Positions 7,117 through 17,264 are shown, counted from the stretch's first letter. The stretch is DNA of 18,549 nucleotides from JBJXGF01 sp046153015 (GCA_046153015.1 JBJXGF010000021.1:1-18549), one strand, 5' to 3'. The notes: generated by a model not told the origin, from the sequence alone. Made by a program: numbers and translations.

Positions 7117-7152
7117 GGCGCCGAATCGGCAGCCGCCGAAGGGCGAGGGCGG
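7117..7152. repeat. Deletion-derivative fourth copy of the repeat core
   Basis: The stretch from GGCGCCGAATC through GGCAGCCGCCGAAGG to GCGAGGGCGG fuses the left edge of the core's palindrome directly to its right end. The fused parts match copy 1 and its flank through GGGCGAGGGCG. This is what a deletion between the two ATCG-containing parts of the core would leave. Two more GCCGAATC fragments lie just upstream, at 7079-7086 and 7102-7109. Confidence 0.6.
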
Positions 7153-7181
7153 CCCCGCGCCGGGTGGGCGGGTGCGGCTGC

Positions 7182-7187
7182 TAGGCT
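7182..7187 (+). promoter_or_regulatory. Candidate -10 element of the pyr operon
   Basis: TAGGCT fits the actinobacterial TAnnnT -10 pattern and stands 18 bases upstream of the PyrR-binding hairpin, so a transcript starting near 7194 would carry the whole leader. No good -35 box is seen at the usual distance. Inferred from position. Confidence 0.4.
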
Positions 7188-7204
7188 TTGAGCCCGACCG
7201 TGAA

Positions 7205-7224
7205 TCGGGTCCCGTGAGGCCCGA
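7205..7224 (+). promoter_or_regulatory. PyrR-binding RNA hairpin in the pyr leader
   Basis: The RNA segment GUCCCGUGAGGCC fits the PyrR-binding consensus UCCNGNGAGGY as I know it from Bacillus pyr leaders. It folds as the family does: stem TCGGG (7205-7209) with CCCGA (7220-7224), one bulged T, a CC/GG pair (7211-7212 with 7218-7219) and a CGTGA loop. The immediate downstream gene is pyrR, as expected for UMP-dependent autoregulation. The fit is by eye, not by covariance search. Confidence 0.75.
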
Positions 7225-7233
7225 ACGGAGAGG

Positions 7234-7311
7234 ATGGCTGGCCGTTGGCAGAGCGAGAACGCCGGATCGCGCCCCCCTACGGGGGCTTTTTTGTTGCCCG
7301 GAAGCGGGTGA
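7234..7311 (+). CDS. Possible 25-codon leader ORF preceding pyrR
   Basis: ATG 7234 directly follows GGAGAGG (7227-7233), the most Shine-Dalgarno-like sequence of the leader. The ORF begins MAGRWQSENAG, reads through the terminator hairpin and stops at TGA 7309-7311, which shares one base with the pyrR ATG (TGATG). AACGG (7224-7228) could pair with CCGTT (7242-7246) and hide this ribosome binding site. It may be a translated coupling peptide or mere chance; the peptide matches nothing I know. Confidence 0.35.
   Translation: MAGRWQSENAGSRPPTGAFLLPGSG
7271..7296 (+). terminator. Intrinsic terminator (attenuator) in the pyr leader
   Basis: A perfect six-bp stem, GCCCCC (7271-7276) with GGGGGC (7281-7286), closes a CTAC loop and is followed by TTTTTTGTT. 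In a genome this GC-rich a T-run placed so exactly is striking. Sitting between the PyrR site and pyrR, it should act as the attenuator. I did not find a clear alternative antiterminator pairing by eye. Confidence 0.85.
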
Positions 7312-7811
7312 TGAGCGAGGCCGAGATCTCCCGGGCGCTGTGGCGTATGGCGCACGAAGTCGTCGAGCGCAACGACGGCGTGTCCGACGTGGTGCTGATC
7401 GGGCTGCAGACCGGCGGCGTGTGGCTGGCGCAGCGCCTCGCCGAGGCGCTGGTCGACATCGAGGGGGTCGACGTGGCGCTCGGCTCGCTCGACGTGGCCT
7501 TCTACCGCGACGACATCGGCATCCGGCCGATCCTGCCCCAGGCGGTCACCGACATCCCGGCCGACCTCACCGGCAAGATCGTGGTGCTGGTCGACGATGT
7601 GCTCTTCACCGGCCGCACAATCCGGGCGGCGCTCGACGCGATCACCGACTACGGCCGGCCCCGAGCCGTTCAGCTCGCGGTGATGATCGACCGCGGCCAC
7701 CGCGAGCTGCCGATCCGGCCCGACTACGTGGGCAAGAACCTCCCCACGCGGCGTGACGAGGTGGTCGACGTGCAGGTCGACGGGGTCTCCCTCGGGGAGA
7801 TGGTGAAGTGA
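7311..7811 (+). CDS. pyrR: Bifunctional pyr operon regulator / uracil phosphoribosyltransferase PyrR
   Basis: RNA-binding regulator of pyrimidine synthesis that senses UMP; many members also make UMP from uracil and PRPP. The 166-residue protein has the type I phosphoribosyltransferase fold with the PRPP loop VVLVDDVLFTGRT (91-103), plus LDVAFYRDDI (60-69) and DRGHRELPIRPDYVGKNLP (127-145), which are typical of PyrR. ATG 7311 gives an N-terminus (MSEAEISRALWRMAHEV) that aligns with known PyrR proteins. GGAAG at 7300-7304 may serve as ribosome binding site. A TTG at 7245 would extend the frame through the terminator and is unlikely; GTG 7308 is a close alternative. It is the first gene of the pyr operon and overlaps pyrB by four bases. 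Confidence 0.93.
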   Translation: MSEAEISRALWRMAHEVVERNDGVSDVVLIGLQTGGVWLAQRLAEALVDIEGVDVALGSLDVAFYRDDIGIRPILPQAVTDIPADLTGKIVVLVDDVLFTGRTIRAALDAITDYGRPRAVQLAVMIDRGHRELPIRPDYVGKNLPTRRDEVVDVQVDGVSLGEMVK

Positions 7812-8764
7812 AGCATCTCCTGTCGGTGGCCGACTTGGGCCGGGCCGGCATCGAGGAGGTGCTGCGCCTCACCGACAGCTTCGCCGAGGTCAGCGCCCGG
7901 GCCATTCCCAAGGTGCCGGTGCTGCGGGGCAAGACGGTGGCCTCGCTCTTCTACGAGGACTCCACCCGGACCCGGCTTTCGTTCGAGGCGGCGGCGAAGC
8001 GCCTCTCGGCCGACACGATGACCTTCTCGGTGTCGACCTCGTCGGTGCAGAAGGGCGAGTCGCTGCGCGACACCGTGCAGACCCTCGACGCGATGGGCGT
8101 CGACGCGATCGTGGTTCGCCACGGCTCGTCGGGCGCCCCCCACCAGATCGCCCGCTGGGTGCGGGCCAGCGTGCTGAACGCCGGCGACGGCTGGCACGAG
8201 CACCCCACCCAGGCGCTGCTCGACTGCTACACGCTGCGCCAACGTCTCGGCGGGCTCGACGGCGCCCGGATCGCCATCGTCGGCGACGTCAAGCACTCCC
8301 GGGTCGCCCGCTCCGACGTGCTGGCCTTCACCGCGCTCGGCGCCGAGGTCACGCTGGTGGCGCCCCGCACGCTGCTGCCGCCCTCGCTCGAGGGTTGGCC
8401 GGTGCGCACCTCCGAGCAGCTCGACCCCATCCTGCCCGGCATCGACGCCCTGTACCTGCTGCGCATGCAGCGGGAGCGGATGACTGAGGCGTTGGTGCCC
8501 TCGCTGCGGGAGTACACCGCCCGGTACGGCATGACCGTCGCCCGGCTCGACCGCCTCAACCCCGACGCGGTGATCCTGCACCCCGGGCCGATGAACCGAG
8601 GCGTGGAGATCGCCCCCGAGGTGGCCGACCTGCCCCGAGCCGCGGTGCTGGACCAGGTGGAGAACGGCGTCTCGGTCCGCATGGCGGTGCTGTTCCTGCT
8701 GCTCGGCGCCAGCGTGGACCTGGCCCGCCCGACGCCGGTCGAGGAGGCCGCCGCCGTTGGCTGA
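7808..8764 (+). CDS. pyrB: Aspartate carbamoyltransferase catalytic subunit
   Basis: Joins carbamoyl phosphate and aspartate to carbamoyl aspartate. 318 residues with all hallmark motifs: FYEDSTRTRLSFE (48-60) for carbamoyl phosphate, SSVQKGESLRDT (78-89) with K82 reaching in from the neighbouring subunit, VRHGSSGAPHQIA with R104 and H105, NAGDGWHEHPTQALLD (124-139), GDVKHSRVARSD, LRMQRERM and HPGPMNRGVEI. GTG 7808 overlaps the pyrR stop by four bases. No regulatory pyrI is present. The overlapping downstream pyrC-like gene encodes what looks like an inactive dihydroorotase, so this enzyme may form a PyrB-pseudo-PyrC complex as described for Pseudomonas. That partnership is inference. Confidence 0.95.
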   Translation: MKHLLSVADLGRAGIEEVLRLTDSFAEVSARAIPKVPVLRGKTVASLFYEDSTRTRLSFEAAAKRLSADTMTFSVSTSSVQKGESLRDTVQTLDAMGVDAIVVRHGSSGAPHQIARWVRASVLNAGDGWHEHPTQALLDCYTLRQRLGGLDGARIAIVGDVKHSRVARSDVLAFTALGAEVTLVAPRTLLPPSLEGWPVRTSEQLDPILPGIDALYLLRMQRERMTEALVPSLREYTARYGMTVARLDRLNPDAVILHPGPMNRGVEIAPEVADLPRAAVLDQVENGVSVRMAVLFLLLGASVDLARPTPVEEAAAVG

Positions 8765-10031
8765 GCTGGTGATCCGCGGCGCCACGGTGATCGACGCGGC
8801 CGGCGAACGTCGCGCCGACGTGGCCGTCGAGGGCGGGGTGATCGTGGGGGTGGGCGAGGGCCTGGACGGCGGGCGCCGCCTCGATGCCGGCGGGTGCTGG
8901 CTGACGCCGGGCTTCGTCGACCTGAACGCCCACCTGGGCGAGCCCGGCTTCGAGGAGATCGAGACGATCGAGACCGCAGCCCGGGCCGCGGCCGTGGGCG
9001 GCTTCACCGCGGTGGTGGCGATGCCCGACACCGACCCGTGCACCGATTCGGCGTCGGTGGTGCGCGAGGTGCGGGAGCTGGCACGGCGCGCGCTGTGCGA
9101 GGTGTCGCCGGCGGCGGCGCTCACCGTCGGCCGCGGCGGCGCCCGGCTGGCGCCGATGGGCGAGCTGGCCGGGCTCGGCGTGCGCCTCTTCGTCGACGCC
9201 GGCGTCGGGGCGCAGGACCCGCGGCTGCTGCGCCGGGCCCTCGAGTACGCCGCCGGGCTCGACGTGACGATCGCGCAGCACGCCGAGCTGGCCGAGCTCG
9301 CCGCCGGCGGCTGCATGCACGAGGGCGCGTGGTCGAGCCGGCTCGGTCTGCCCGGCATCCCGGCCGAGGCCGAGGAGATCATGGTCATGCGCGACTTGGC
9401 GCTGCTGCGCCTCACCGGCGGGCGCCTGCACTTCCAGCATCTGTCCACCGCGGCCTCCGCGGCGATGGTGGCGGCGGCGAAGGCGGCCGGGCTGGCGGTG
9501 AGCGCGGAGGTGAGCGCCTGGCACCTGCTGTGGAGCGACGAGCGCTGCGCCGAGTTCGACCCGTGCACGAAGATGAGCCCGCCGCTGCGCTCGGCGGCCG
9601 ACGCCGCCGCGCTGTGCTCGGCCCTCGCGGAGGGCACGATCGACGCGCTGGTGTCGGACCACACGCCCTGCGCGCAGGACGCCAAGGAGCTCCCCTTCGA
9701 CCAGGCGCCGCCCGGCGCCATCGGCCTGGAGACCGTCGCGGCCCTGGCCTTCGGCGAGGCCGGGCTCTCGCCGGCGGCGGCCGCGGCCGCGCTCTCCTGG
9801 CGGCCGGCGGCGATTGCCGGCCTCGCCGCCCGGCACGGCGGCCCAGTGGCCCCGGGCCGGCCGGCCAACCTCTGCGTGTTCGACCCGACCGAGGAGTGGA
9901 CGCTGGACCCGACCCGTACGCACAGCCGCAGCCGCAACACCCCCCTCGCCGGGCGCCGCCTGCGAGGCCGGGTGCGGCACACGATCCTGAACGGAGAGCC
10001 GGTCGTGATCGACGGCGCCCCCCGCCGATGA
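8757..10031 (+). CDS. pyrC: Dihydroorotase-like protein, probably catalytically inactive
   Basis: A 424-residue amidohydrolase of the class I dihydroorotase family, by length, position and motifs such as HEGAWSSRLGLPGIPAEAEE, PCTKMSPPLR and PGAIGLETV. Key residues are lost. The metal motif HxHLREPG reads N57-A-H59-L-G61-E-P-G: the first His is Asn and the substrate Arg is Gly. The usual MPNT is MPDT (D91), and DHAPH is DHTPC (C305). Retained are H59, D147, H175, H228 and D301. An enzyme missing a metal ligand and three substrate contacts should be inactive. The family precedent is the Pseudomonas pseudo-dihydroorotase PyrC', needed to assemble aspartate transcarbamoylase. The start is TTG 8757, overlapping pyrB by eight bases; the stop overlaps carA by four. 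Confidence 0.85.
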   Translation: MAELVIRGATVIDAAGERRADVAVEGGVIVGVGEGLDGGRRLDAGGCWLTPGFVDLNAHLGEPGFEEIETIETAARAAAVGGFTAVVAMPDTDPCTDSASVVREVRELARRALCEVSPAAALTVGRGGARLAPMGELAGLGVRLFVDAGVGAQDPRLLRRALEYAAGLDVTIAQHAELAELAAGGCMHEGAWSSRLGLPGIPAEAEEIMVMRDLALLRLTGGRLHFQHLSTAASAAMVAAAKAAGLAVSAEVSAWHLLWSDERCAEFDPCTKMSPPLRSAADAAALCSALAEGTIDALVSDHTPCAQDAKELPFDQAPPGAIGLETVAALAFGEAGLSPAAAAAALSWRPAAIAGLAARHGGPVAPGRPANLCVFDPTEEWTLDPTRTHSRSRNTPLAGRRLRGRVRHTILNGEPVVIDGAPRR

Positions 10032-11183
10032 GCGCAACGAATCGGGCGCACGAGCGAGCGCCAGCGGCGTTGGTGCTGGCCACGGGCGAGGTGTTCGAGG
10101 GCGAGGCGATCGGCTACGCCCCCCCGGGGGGCGTCGCGGTCGGCGAGGTCGTGTTCAACACCGTGCTCTCGGGCTACCAGGAGGTGATCACCGACCCGTC
10201 CTACGCCGGGCAGATCATCACGTTCACCTACCCGCACATCGGCAACTACGGGGTGGTCGCCCTGGACGACGAGGCCGCCCGGCCCTTCTGCCGGGGGGTG
10301 GTGGTGCGCGACCTGTCCCGGCGGAGGTCGAGCTGGCGCAGCGAGGAGGACCTGGAGGCGTTCCTCGTGCGCAGCCGGGTGCCCGGCATCGCCGGCATCG
10401 ACACCCGCCGGCTCACCCGCGCCATCCGCGCCCAGGGCGCTCTGCCCTGCGCCTTCGGCGTGGCCGAGCTCGACGAGCTGCGCGCCGCGGCGGTCTCGGC
10501 CACCGGCACCGACGGCTGCGACCTCGTCTCCGAGGTCACCTGCCGCGCGCCGTACCGCTGGCCCTCGCCAGGCGAGCCGGGTCGGCAGGGCCCGCGCCGC
10601 CGGGTCGTCGCGTTCGACTTCGGGATCAAGACCAGCATCCTGCGCCAGCTGGCGGAGGTGGCCGAGGTCGAGGTGGTGCCCGCCTCCACCTCGGCGGCCG
10701 AGGTGCTCGCCCGCCGCCCCGACGGCGTGTTCCTCTCCAACGGCCCCGGCGACCCCGCCGCGGTCGGCTACGCGGTCGACACCATCCGGAACCTGCTCGG
10801 CCAGACGCCGATCTTCGGGATCTGCCTCGGCCATCAGCTGCTCGGCGCCGCCCTCGGCGGGCGCACGTTCAAGCTGCCCTTCGGGCACCACGGCGGCAAC
10901 CAGCCGATCGCCGAGCTCGCCACCGGCGCCGTGGAGATCACCAGCCACAACCACAACTACGCCGTGGACGCCGCCGGGATCGCCGGCGCGCAGGTCACCC
11001 ACGCCAACCTGAACGACCAGGTGGTGGAGGGGATCAGCGCCCCCGATCGGTGGGCGTTCTCGGTGCAGTACCACCCCGAGGCGGGACCGGGCCCCCACGA
11101 CGCCCGACACCTGTTCGGCGAGTTCGCGGCGCTGATCGACCGCTGGAAGGCCACCCACCCCGACAGCAACGGAGCAGACGCGC

Positions 11184-11197
<14 letters not shown>
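10028..11197 (+). CDS. carA: Carbamoyl phosphate synthase small (glutaminase) subunit
   Basis: Hydrolyses glutamine and channels ammonia to CarB. 389 residues. The N-terminal domain (about 14-150) includes GEVVFNTVLSGYQEVITDPSYAGQ and PGIAGIDTRRLTRAIR. The class I glutamine amidotransferase domain (about 190-380) has the nucleophile C266 in GICLGHQLLG and the H349/E351 pair in QYHPEAGPGPHD. FGHHGGNQPI is also typical of CarA. ATG 10028 overlaps the pyrC stop (ATGA). The gene ends 14 nt inside carB, which supports balanced translation of the two subunits. Confidence 0.96.
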
Positions 11198-14500
<3,303 letters not shown>

Positions 14501-14504
<4 letters not shown>

Positions 14505-15439
14505 GGGCGGCGCTGGCGGCCGGCGTGGACCTCTCGACCCGGGTGGGCTCGGTGAGCCTGCCCAACCCGGTGATGACCGCGGCCGGCACCGCCGGCCACG
14601 GCGCCGAGCTGGGCGCGTACCTCGACCTCGCCGAGCTGGGGGCGGTGGTGGTCAAGTCGCTCTCGGCGCGGCCCTGGCCCGGGAACCCGCCGCCGCGCCT
14701 GCACCCGACGCCAGCGGGAATGCTGAACAGCGTCGGCCTGCAGGGCCCCGGCGTGGAGGCGTGGCTCGAGCACGAGCTCCCCGCGTTGGAGGCCGCCGGC
14801 GCCCGGGTGGTGGTCAGCATCTGGGGGCGCACGGTCGCCGAGTACGCCGCCGCCGCCGCGCTGCTGGCCGCCGCGCCCGCCGCGGTGGCCGCGGTCGAGG
14901 TGAACGTGAGCTGCCCGAACACCGAGGACAAGTCCCGAATGTTCGCGCACTCGCCGATCGCCACCGCCGAGGTGATCGCCGCCGCGGCCGCCGCCGGGCG
15001 GCCGCGCTGGGCCAAGCTCAGCCCGAACACGGATCGCCTGGTCGAGGTGGCTGCGGCGGCGCGAGACGCCGGGGCGGAGGCGGTCACGCTGGTGAACACG
15101 CTGCTCGGCATGGTGATCGACGTGGAGGCCCGCCGCCCCCGCCTCGGCGGCGGCGGCGGGGGCCTGTCGGGCGCCGCGATCCACCCGGTGGCGGTGCGCG
15201 CGGTGTACGACTGTGCGGCGGCGCTTCCCGACCTCGCTATCGTCGGCGTCGGTGGCGTCACGAACGGTGTCGAAGCGGTCGAGCTCCTGCTGGCCGGGGC
15301 GTCCGCGGTCCAGGTGGGAACGGCGTCCTTCGCCGACCCGCGAGCCCCGCTGCGGGTGCTCGAGGGGCTGGGCGCCTGGTGCCGTCGCCGCGGGGTTCGC
15401 GGGCTGGACGAGCTGATCGGAGGAGCCCATGCAACCTGA
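14501..15439 (+). CDS. pyrD: Dihydroorotate dehydrogenase, class 1B type
   Basis: Oxidises dihydroorotate to orotate with bound FMN. The 312-residue protein lacks the N-terminal membrane helix of class 2 enzymes. It shows NSVGLQGPGVE (76-86), VEVNVSCPNTEDK (132-144) with C138 as catalytic base (class 1; class 2 uses Ser), WAKLSPN, NTLLGMVIDVEARRP, a Gly-rich GGGGGGLSG and GVGGVTNGVEAVELLLAGASAVQVGT for the FMN phosphate. The motifs are closest to the NAD-linked class 1B form, which normally works with the iron-sulfur flavoprotein PyrK. No pyrK is present between carB and pyrD or elsewhere in the window. GTG 14501 overlaps the carB stop by four bases. Confidence 0.92.
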
Positions 15440-16160
15440 CGCGAGCGCGGCCGCCAAGGCCACCCCTGTCCAGAGCCGGCTGATCCTCGCGCTCGACGTC
15501 GACGACCTCGTCGACGCGGTGCGCCTAGGGACCGTGCTCCGGCCGTACTTCGGGGTCGCCAAGGTCGGCCTCGAGCTGTTCAGCGCGGTCGGCCCCGACG
15601 CCATCCCCGCGCTGTTGAACCTGGGCTACGAGGTCTTCGTCGACCTCAAGCTGCACGACATCCCGACCACCGTGGCCAAAGCCGCCCGGGTGCTCGGCGC
15701 CCTCGGCGTGTCCTATCTCACCTTCCACGCCCGCGGCGGGGTGACGATGCTGCGCGCCGGCGTGGAGGGCCTCTCGGAGGGCGCGCTCAACGCAGGGCTC
15801 GAGCCGCCGGTGGCGCTGGCGATCACCGTGCTCACCTCGGACGACGACGCCCCGCCCCACATCGTGCCCGACCGGGTGCGCCTAGCCGATCAGGCGGGCT
15901 GCGGGGGCATCGTGTGCGCCGCGGCCGACGCCGCGCTGGCCGCCAGCCTCGCACCCCGGCTGCTGCGGGTGGTGCCCGGCATCCGCCCCGCCGGCGGCGA
16001 GACGCACGACCAGGCCCGGGTGGCGACCCCCGCGCAGGCCTTCGCCGACGGCGCCGACCTCCTCGTGATCGGCCGCGCGGTGAGCGCTGCGCCCAACCCC
16101 GCGGCGGCCGCCGAGGCCCTCCTCGGCGAGCTGCTCGCCGGCGGCGCCCCCCGGCCCTGA
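15429..16160 (+). CDS. pyrF: Orotidine 5'-phosphate decarboxylase
   Basis: Decarboxylates OMP to UMP, the last step of the pathway. 243 residues forming a TIM barrel. The catalytic set is visible: D23 in LALDVDD, K45 in VAKVGLEL and the D72-x-K74-xx-D77 array in VFVDLKLHDIPTT. The phosphate-binding C-terminal motifs are VVPGIRPAGGETHDQARVATP and GADLLVIGRAVS. This is the classic bacterial group, whereas Streptomyces and Mycobacterium, as I recall, carry the other (subfamily 2) form. ATG 15429 has the best Shine-Dalgarno of the operon, GGAGGAG at 15419-15425, and overlaps pyrD by 11 nt. pyrE is not in the window. Confidence 0.95.
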   Translation: MQPDASAAAKATPVQSRLILALDVDDLVDAVRLGTVLRPYFGVAKVGLELFSAVGPDAIPALLNLGYEVFVDLKLHDIPTTVAKAARVLGALGVSYLTFHARGGVTMLRAGVEGLSEGALNAGLEPPVALAITVLTSDDDAPPHIVPDRVRLADQAGCGGIVCAAADAALAASLAPRLLRVVPGIRPAGGETHDQARVATPAQAFADGADLLVIGRAVSAAPNPAAAAEALLGELLAGGAPRP

Positions 16161-16229
16161 CCCCCTCCCGGAGACGGGCGCCGCGGCCGCGTTTCGTGAG
16201 CGGCGGAGCGGTCCGGCGCGGCCGGCCGA

Positions 16230-16244
16230 GGCCTGTGAAAGGCC
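16230..16244 (+). other. Weak hairpin after pyrF
   Basis: GGCCT (16230-16234) and AGGCC (16240-16244) form a five-bp stem with a GTGAA loop, but there is no T-run after it. It could be a factor-dependent end of the pyr transcript or chance. The rest of the 153-base gap between pyrF and mihF shows nothing else clear except the -10-like box near its end. Confidence 0.25.
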
Positions 16245-16300
16245 ACGAAATGAGGGCCCGAACCCATGACGACGTTGGCCTTGTCGGTAGGCAACCCCAC

Positions 16301-16306
16301 TAGGAT
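16301..16306 (+). promoter_or_regulatory. Candidate -10 box of mihF
   Basis: TAGGAT fits TAnnnT and ends seven bases before the mihF ATG at 16314, the spacing seen in leaderless actinobacterial transcripts. The overlapping AGGA (16302-16305) could equally be a Shine-Dalgarno 8 nt from the ATG. The upstream TTGTCG (16281-16286) is somewhat too close to be a standard -35. The two readings cannot be separated here. Confidence 0.35.
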
Positions 16307-16313
16307 GAGCCCT

Positions 16314-16637
16314 ATGCCCCAGCCTCCCAGCCTGACTGCCGAACAGCGGAAGGCGGCCCTGCAGAAGGCCGCCGAGGCCCGCAAGATCCGCGCCGAGCTG
16401 CGCGAACGGCTCAAGATGGGGCCCCTCACGCTGACCGAGCTGTTCGCGATGGCGGAGAAGGACGAGGTCATCGGGAAGATGAAGGTGGTGACCGTGCTGG
16501 AGTCGCTGCCTGGGGTGGGCAAGGTCAAGGCTCGGCGGGCGATGGAGGACATCGGCATCAGCGAGAGCCGCCGGCTGCGCGGCCTCGGGGATCAGCAGCG
16601 CAAGTCGCTGCTGAAGAACTTCCCGGCGCAGACGTGA
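16314..16637 (+). CDS. mihF: Actinobacterial integration host factor
   Basis: A nucleoid-associated DNA-binding protein restricted to Actinobacteria and unrelated to proteobacterial IHF. The 107-residue length matches Streptomyces sIHF as I know it. Features: a basic N-terminal helix, PSLTAEQRKAALQKAAEARK (5-24), then VIGKMKVVTVLESLPGVGKVKARR (52-75), which contains the helix-two-turn-helix DNA-binding motif, and DIGISESRRLRGLG (79-92). ATG 16314 gives the family's N-terminus; ATG 16305 and ATG 16266 would add residues that relatives lack. It is the first gene of the mihF-gmk-rpoZ-coaBC group. Its stop overlaps a GTG at 16634 that probably was the intended gmk start. Confidence 0.95.
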   Translation: MPQPPSLTAEQRKAALQKAAEARKIRAELRERLKMGPLTLTELFAMAEKDEVIGKMKVVTVLESLPGVGKVKARRAMEDIGISESRRLRGLGDQQRKSLLKNFPAQT

Positions 16638-16680
16638 CCGGCCGGTCCGGCGTGACGAGGGCGGTGGCCGTCTGATCATC

Positions 16681-17217
16681 GTGATCTCGGGGCCGGGGGG
16701 CGCGGGCAAGGGCACGATCGTCGCCAAGCTGCTGCCGCGCGACCCGCGGCTGTGGCTCAGCCGCTCGTGGACCACGCGTCCGCAGCGGCCCGGCGAGCCC
16801 GACGACGCCTACGTGTTCGTGTCCCGCGAGGCGTTCGAGGACCGCCGAGAGAAGGGCGGCTTCCTCGAATGGGCGGAGTTCCTCGGGAACTACTACGGCA
16901 CCCCCACCCCGGAGCCGCCGCCCGGCCGCGACCTCGTGCTCGAGATCGACGTGCAGGGCGCGGCGCAGATCGCCGCCGCGCACCCCGACGCCCTGCTGGT
17001 GTTCGTCGAGGCGCCCTCGCGGGAGGTGCAAGAAGCCCGGCTGCGGGCCCGGGGCGACGCCCCGCCGATCATCGAGGCCCGCCTCGCCAAGGCCGCCGCC
17101 GAGGCCGACGCCGGCCGGCTGCTCGGCGCCGAGGTCGTGATCAACGACGAGCTCGAGCGGGCCGTGAGCGAGCTCGAGCAGCTCATCGAGAAGCGCCGCG
17201 CGTCGCTCGGCGCCTGA
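16681..17217 (+). CDS. gmk: Guanylate kinase, 5' end uncertain
   Basis: Phosphorylates GMP to GDP with ATP. The 178 residues from GTG 16681 include the P-loop GPGGAGKG (4-11), the GMP-binding LSRSWTTRPQRPGEPDDAYVFVS (26-48), FLEWAEFLGNYYGTP (61-75) and LEIDVQGAAQI (87-97). The lid region is slightly shorter than in E. coli. The start is odd: only three residues precede the P-loop and no Shine-Dalgarno fits GTG 16681. GTG 16634, overlapping the mihF stop in GTGA fashion, opens a frame (TGRSGVTRAVAV) that ends at 16673-16675, just where the gmk frame could pick up as LIIVISGPGG. One extra base near 16672 would give a normal N-terminus. Function is certain, start is not. Confidence 0.9.
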   Translation: MISGPGGAGKGTIVAKLLPRDPRLWLSRSWTTRPQRPGEPDDAYVFVSREAFEDRREKGGFLEWAEFLGNYYGTPTPEPPPGRDLVLEIDVQGAAQIAAAHPDALLVFVEAPSREVQEARLRARGDAPPIIEARLAKAAAEADAGRLLGAEVVINDELERAVSELEQLIEKRRASLGA

Positions 17218-17258
17218 CGCCCGGGCGTCGGTGCTCGCCGGCCGGGCGCTCCCGGCAG

Positions 17259-17264
17259 TAGACT
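17259..17264 (+). promoter_or_regulatory. Candidate -10 box before rpoZ
   Basis: TAGACT in the 84-base gap between gmk and rpoZ fits the actinobacterial -10 consensus TAnnnT well. A start near 17271 would give a leader of about 30 nt. No -35-like sequence is evident at the usual distance, so this rests on one hexamer and its position. Confidence 0.4.

Larger units (their letters stand above)
6409..7152. repeat. Degenerate tandem repeat array, about 163-182 bp units, overlapping the GNAT 3' end
   Basis: This mostly gene-free stretch contains three clear tandem units and remnants of a fourth. Each unit begins with a sequence like GGCTCGGGTGCGGTGGGTGC, passes a GCGGGGCTGAGCG segment, and carries a conserved 81-bp core. 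Core-to-core distances are 182 and 163 bp, so copy 2 is in a different reading frame from copies 1 and 3, which argues against a repeated protein. The first unit starts inside the acetyltransferase gene. The fourth unit (from about 6952) is degraded and ends in 7117-7152. No transposase, target-site duplication or CRISPR-like short repeat is visible. Confidence 0.8.

Noticed and set aside
6409..7152. Insertion sequence or transposon
   Set aside because: No transposase, no terminal inverted repeats at the array ends and no target-site duplication were visible. A non-autonomous element remains possible but unsupported.
7245..7310. Upstream TTG start for pyrR
   Set aside because: It would translate the terminator stem and T-run as protein and add residues that PyrR relatives do not have; ATG 7311 fits the family N-terminus.
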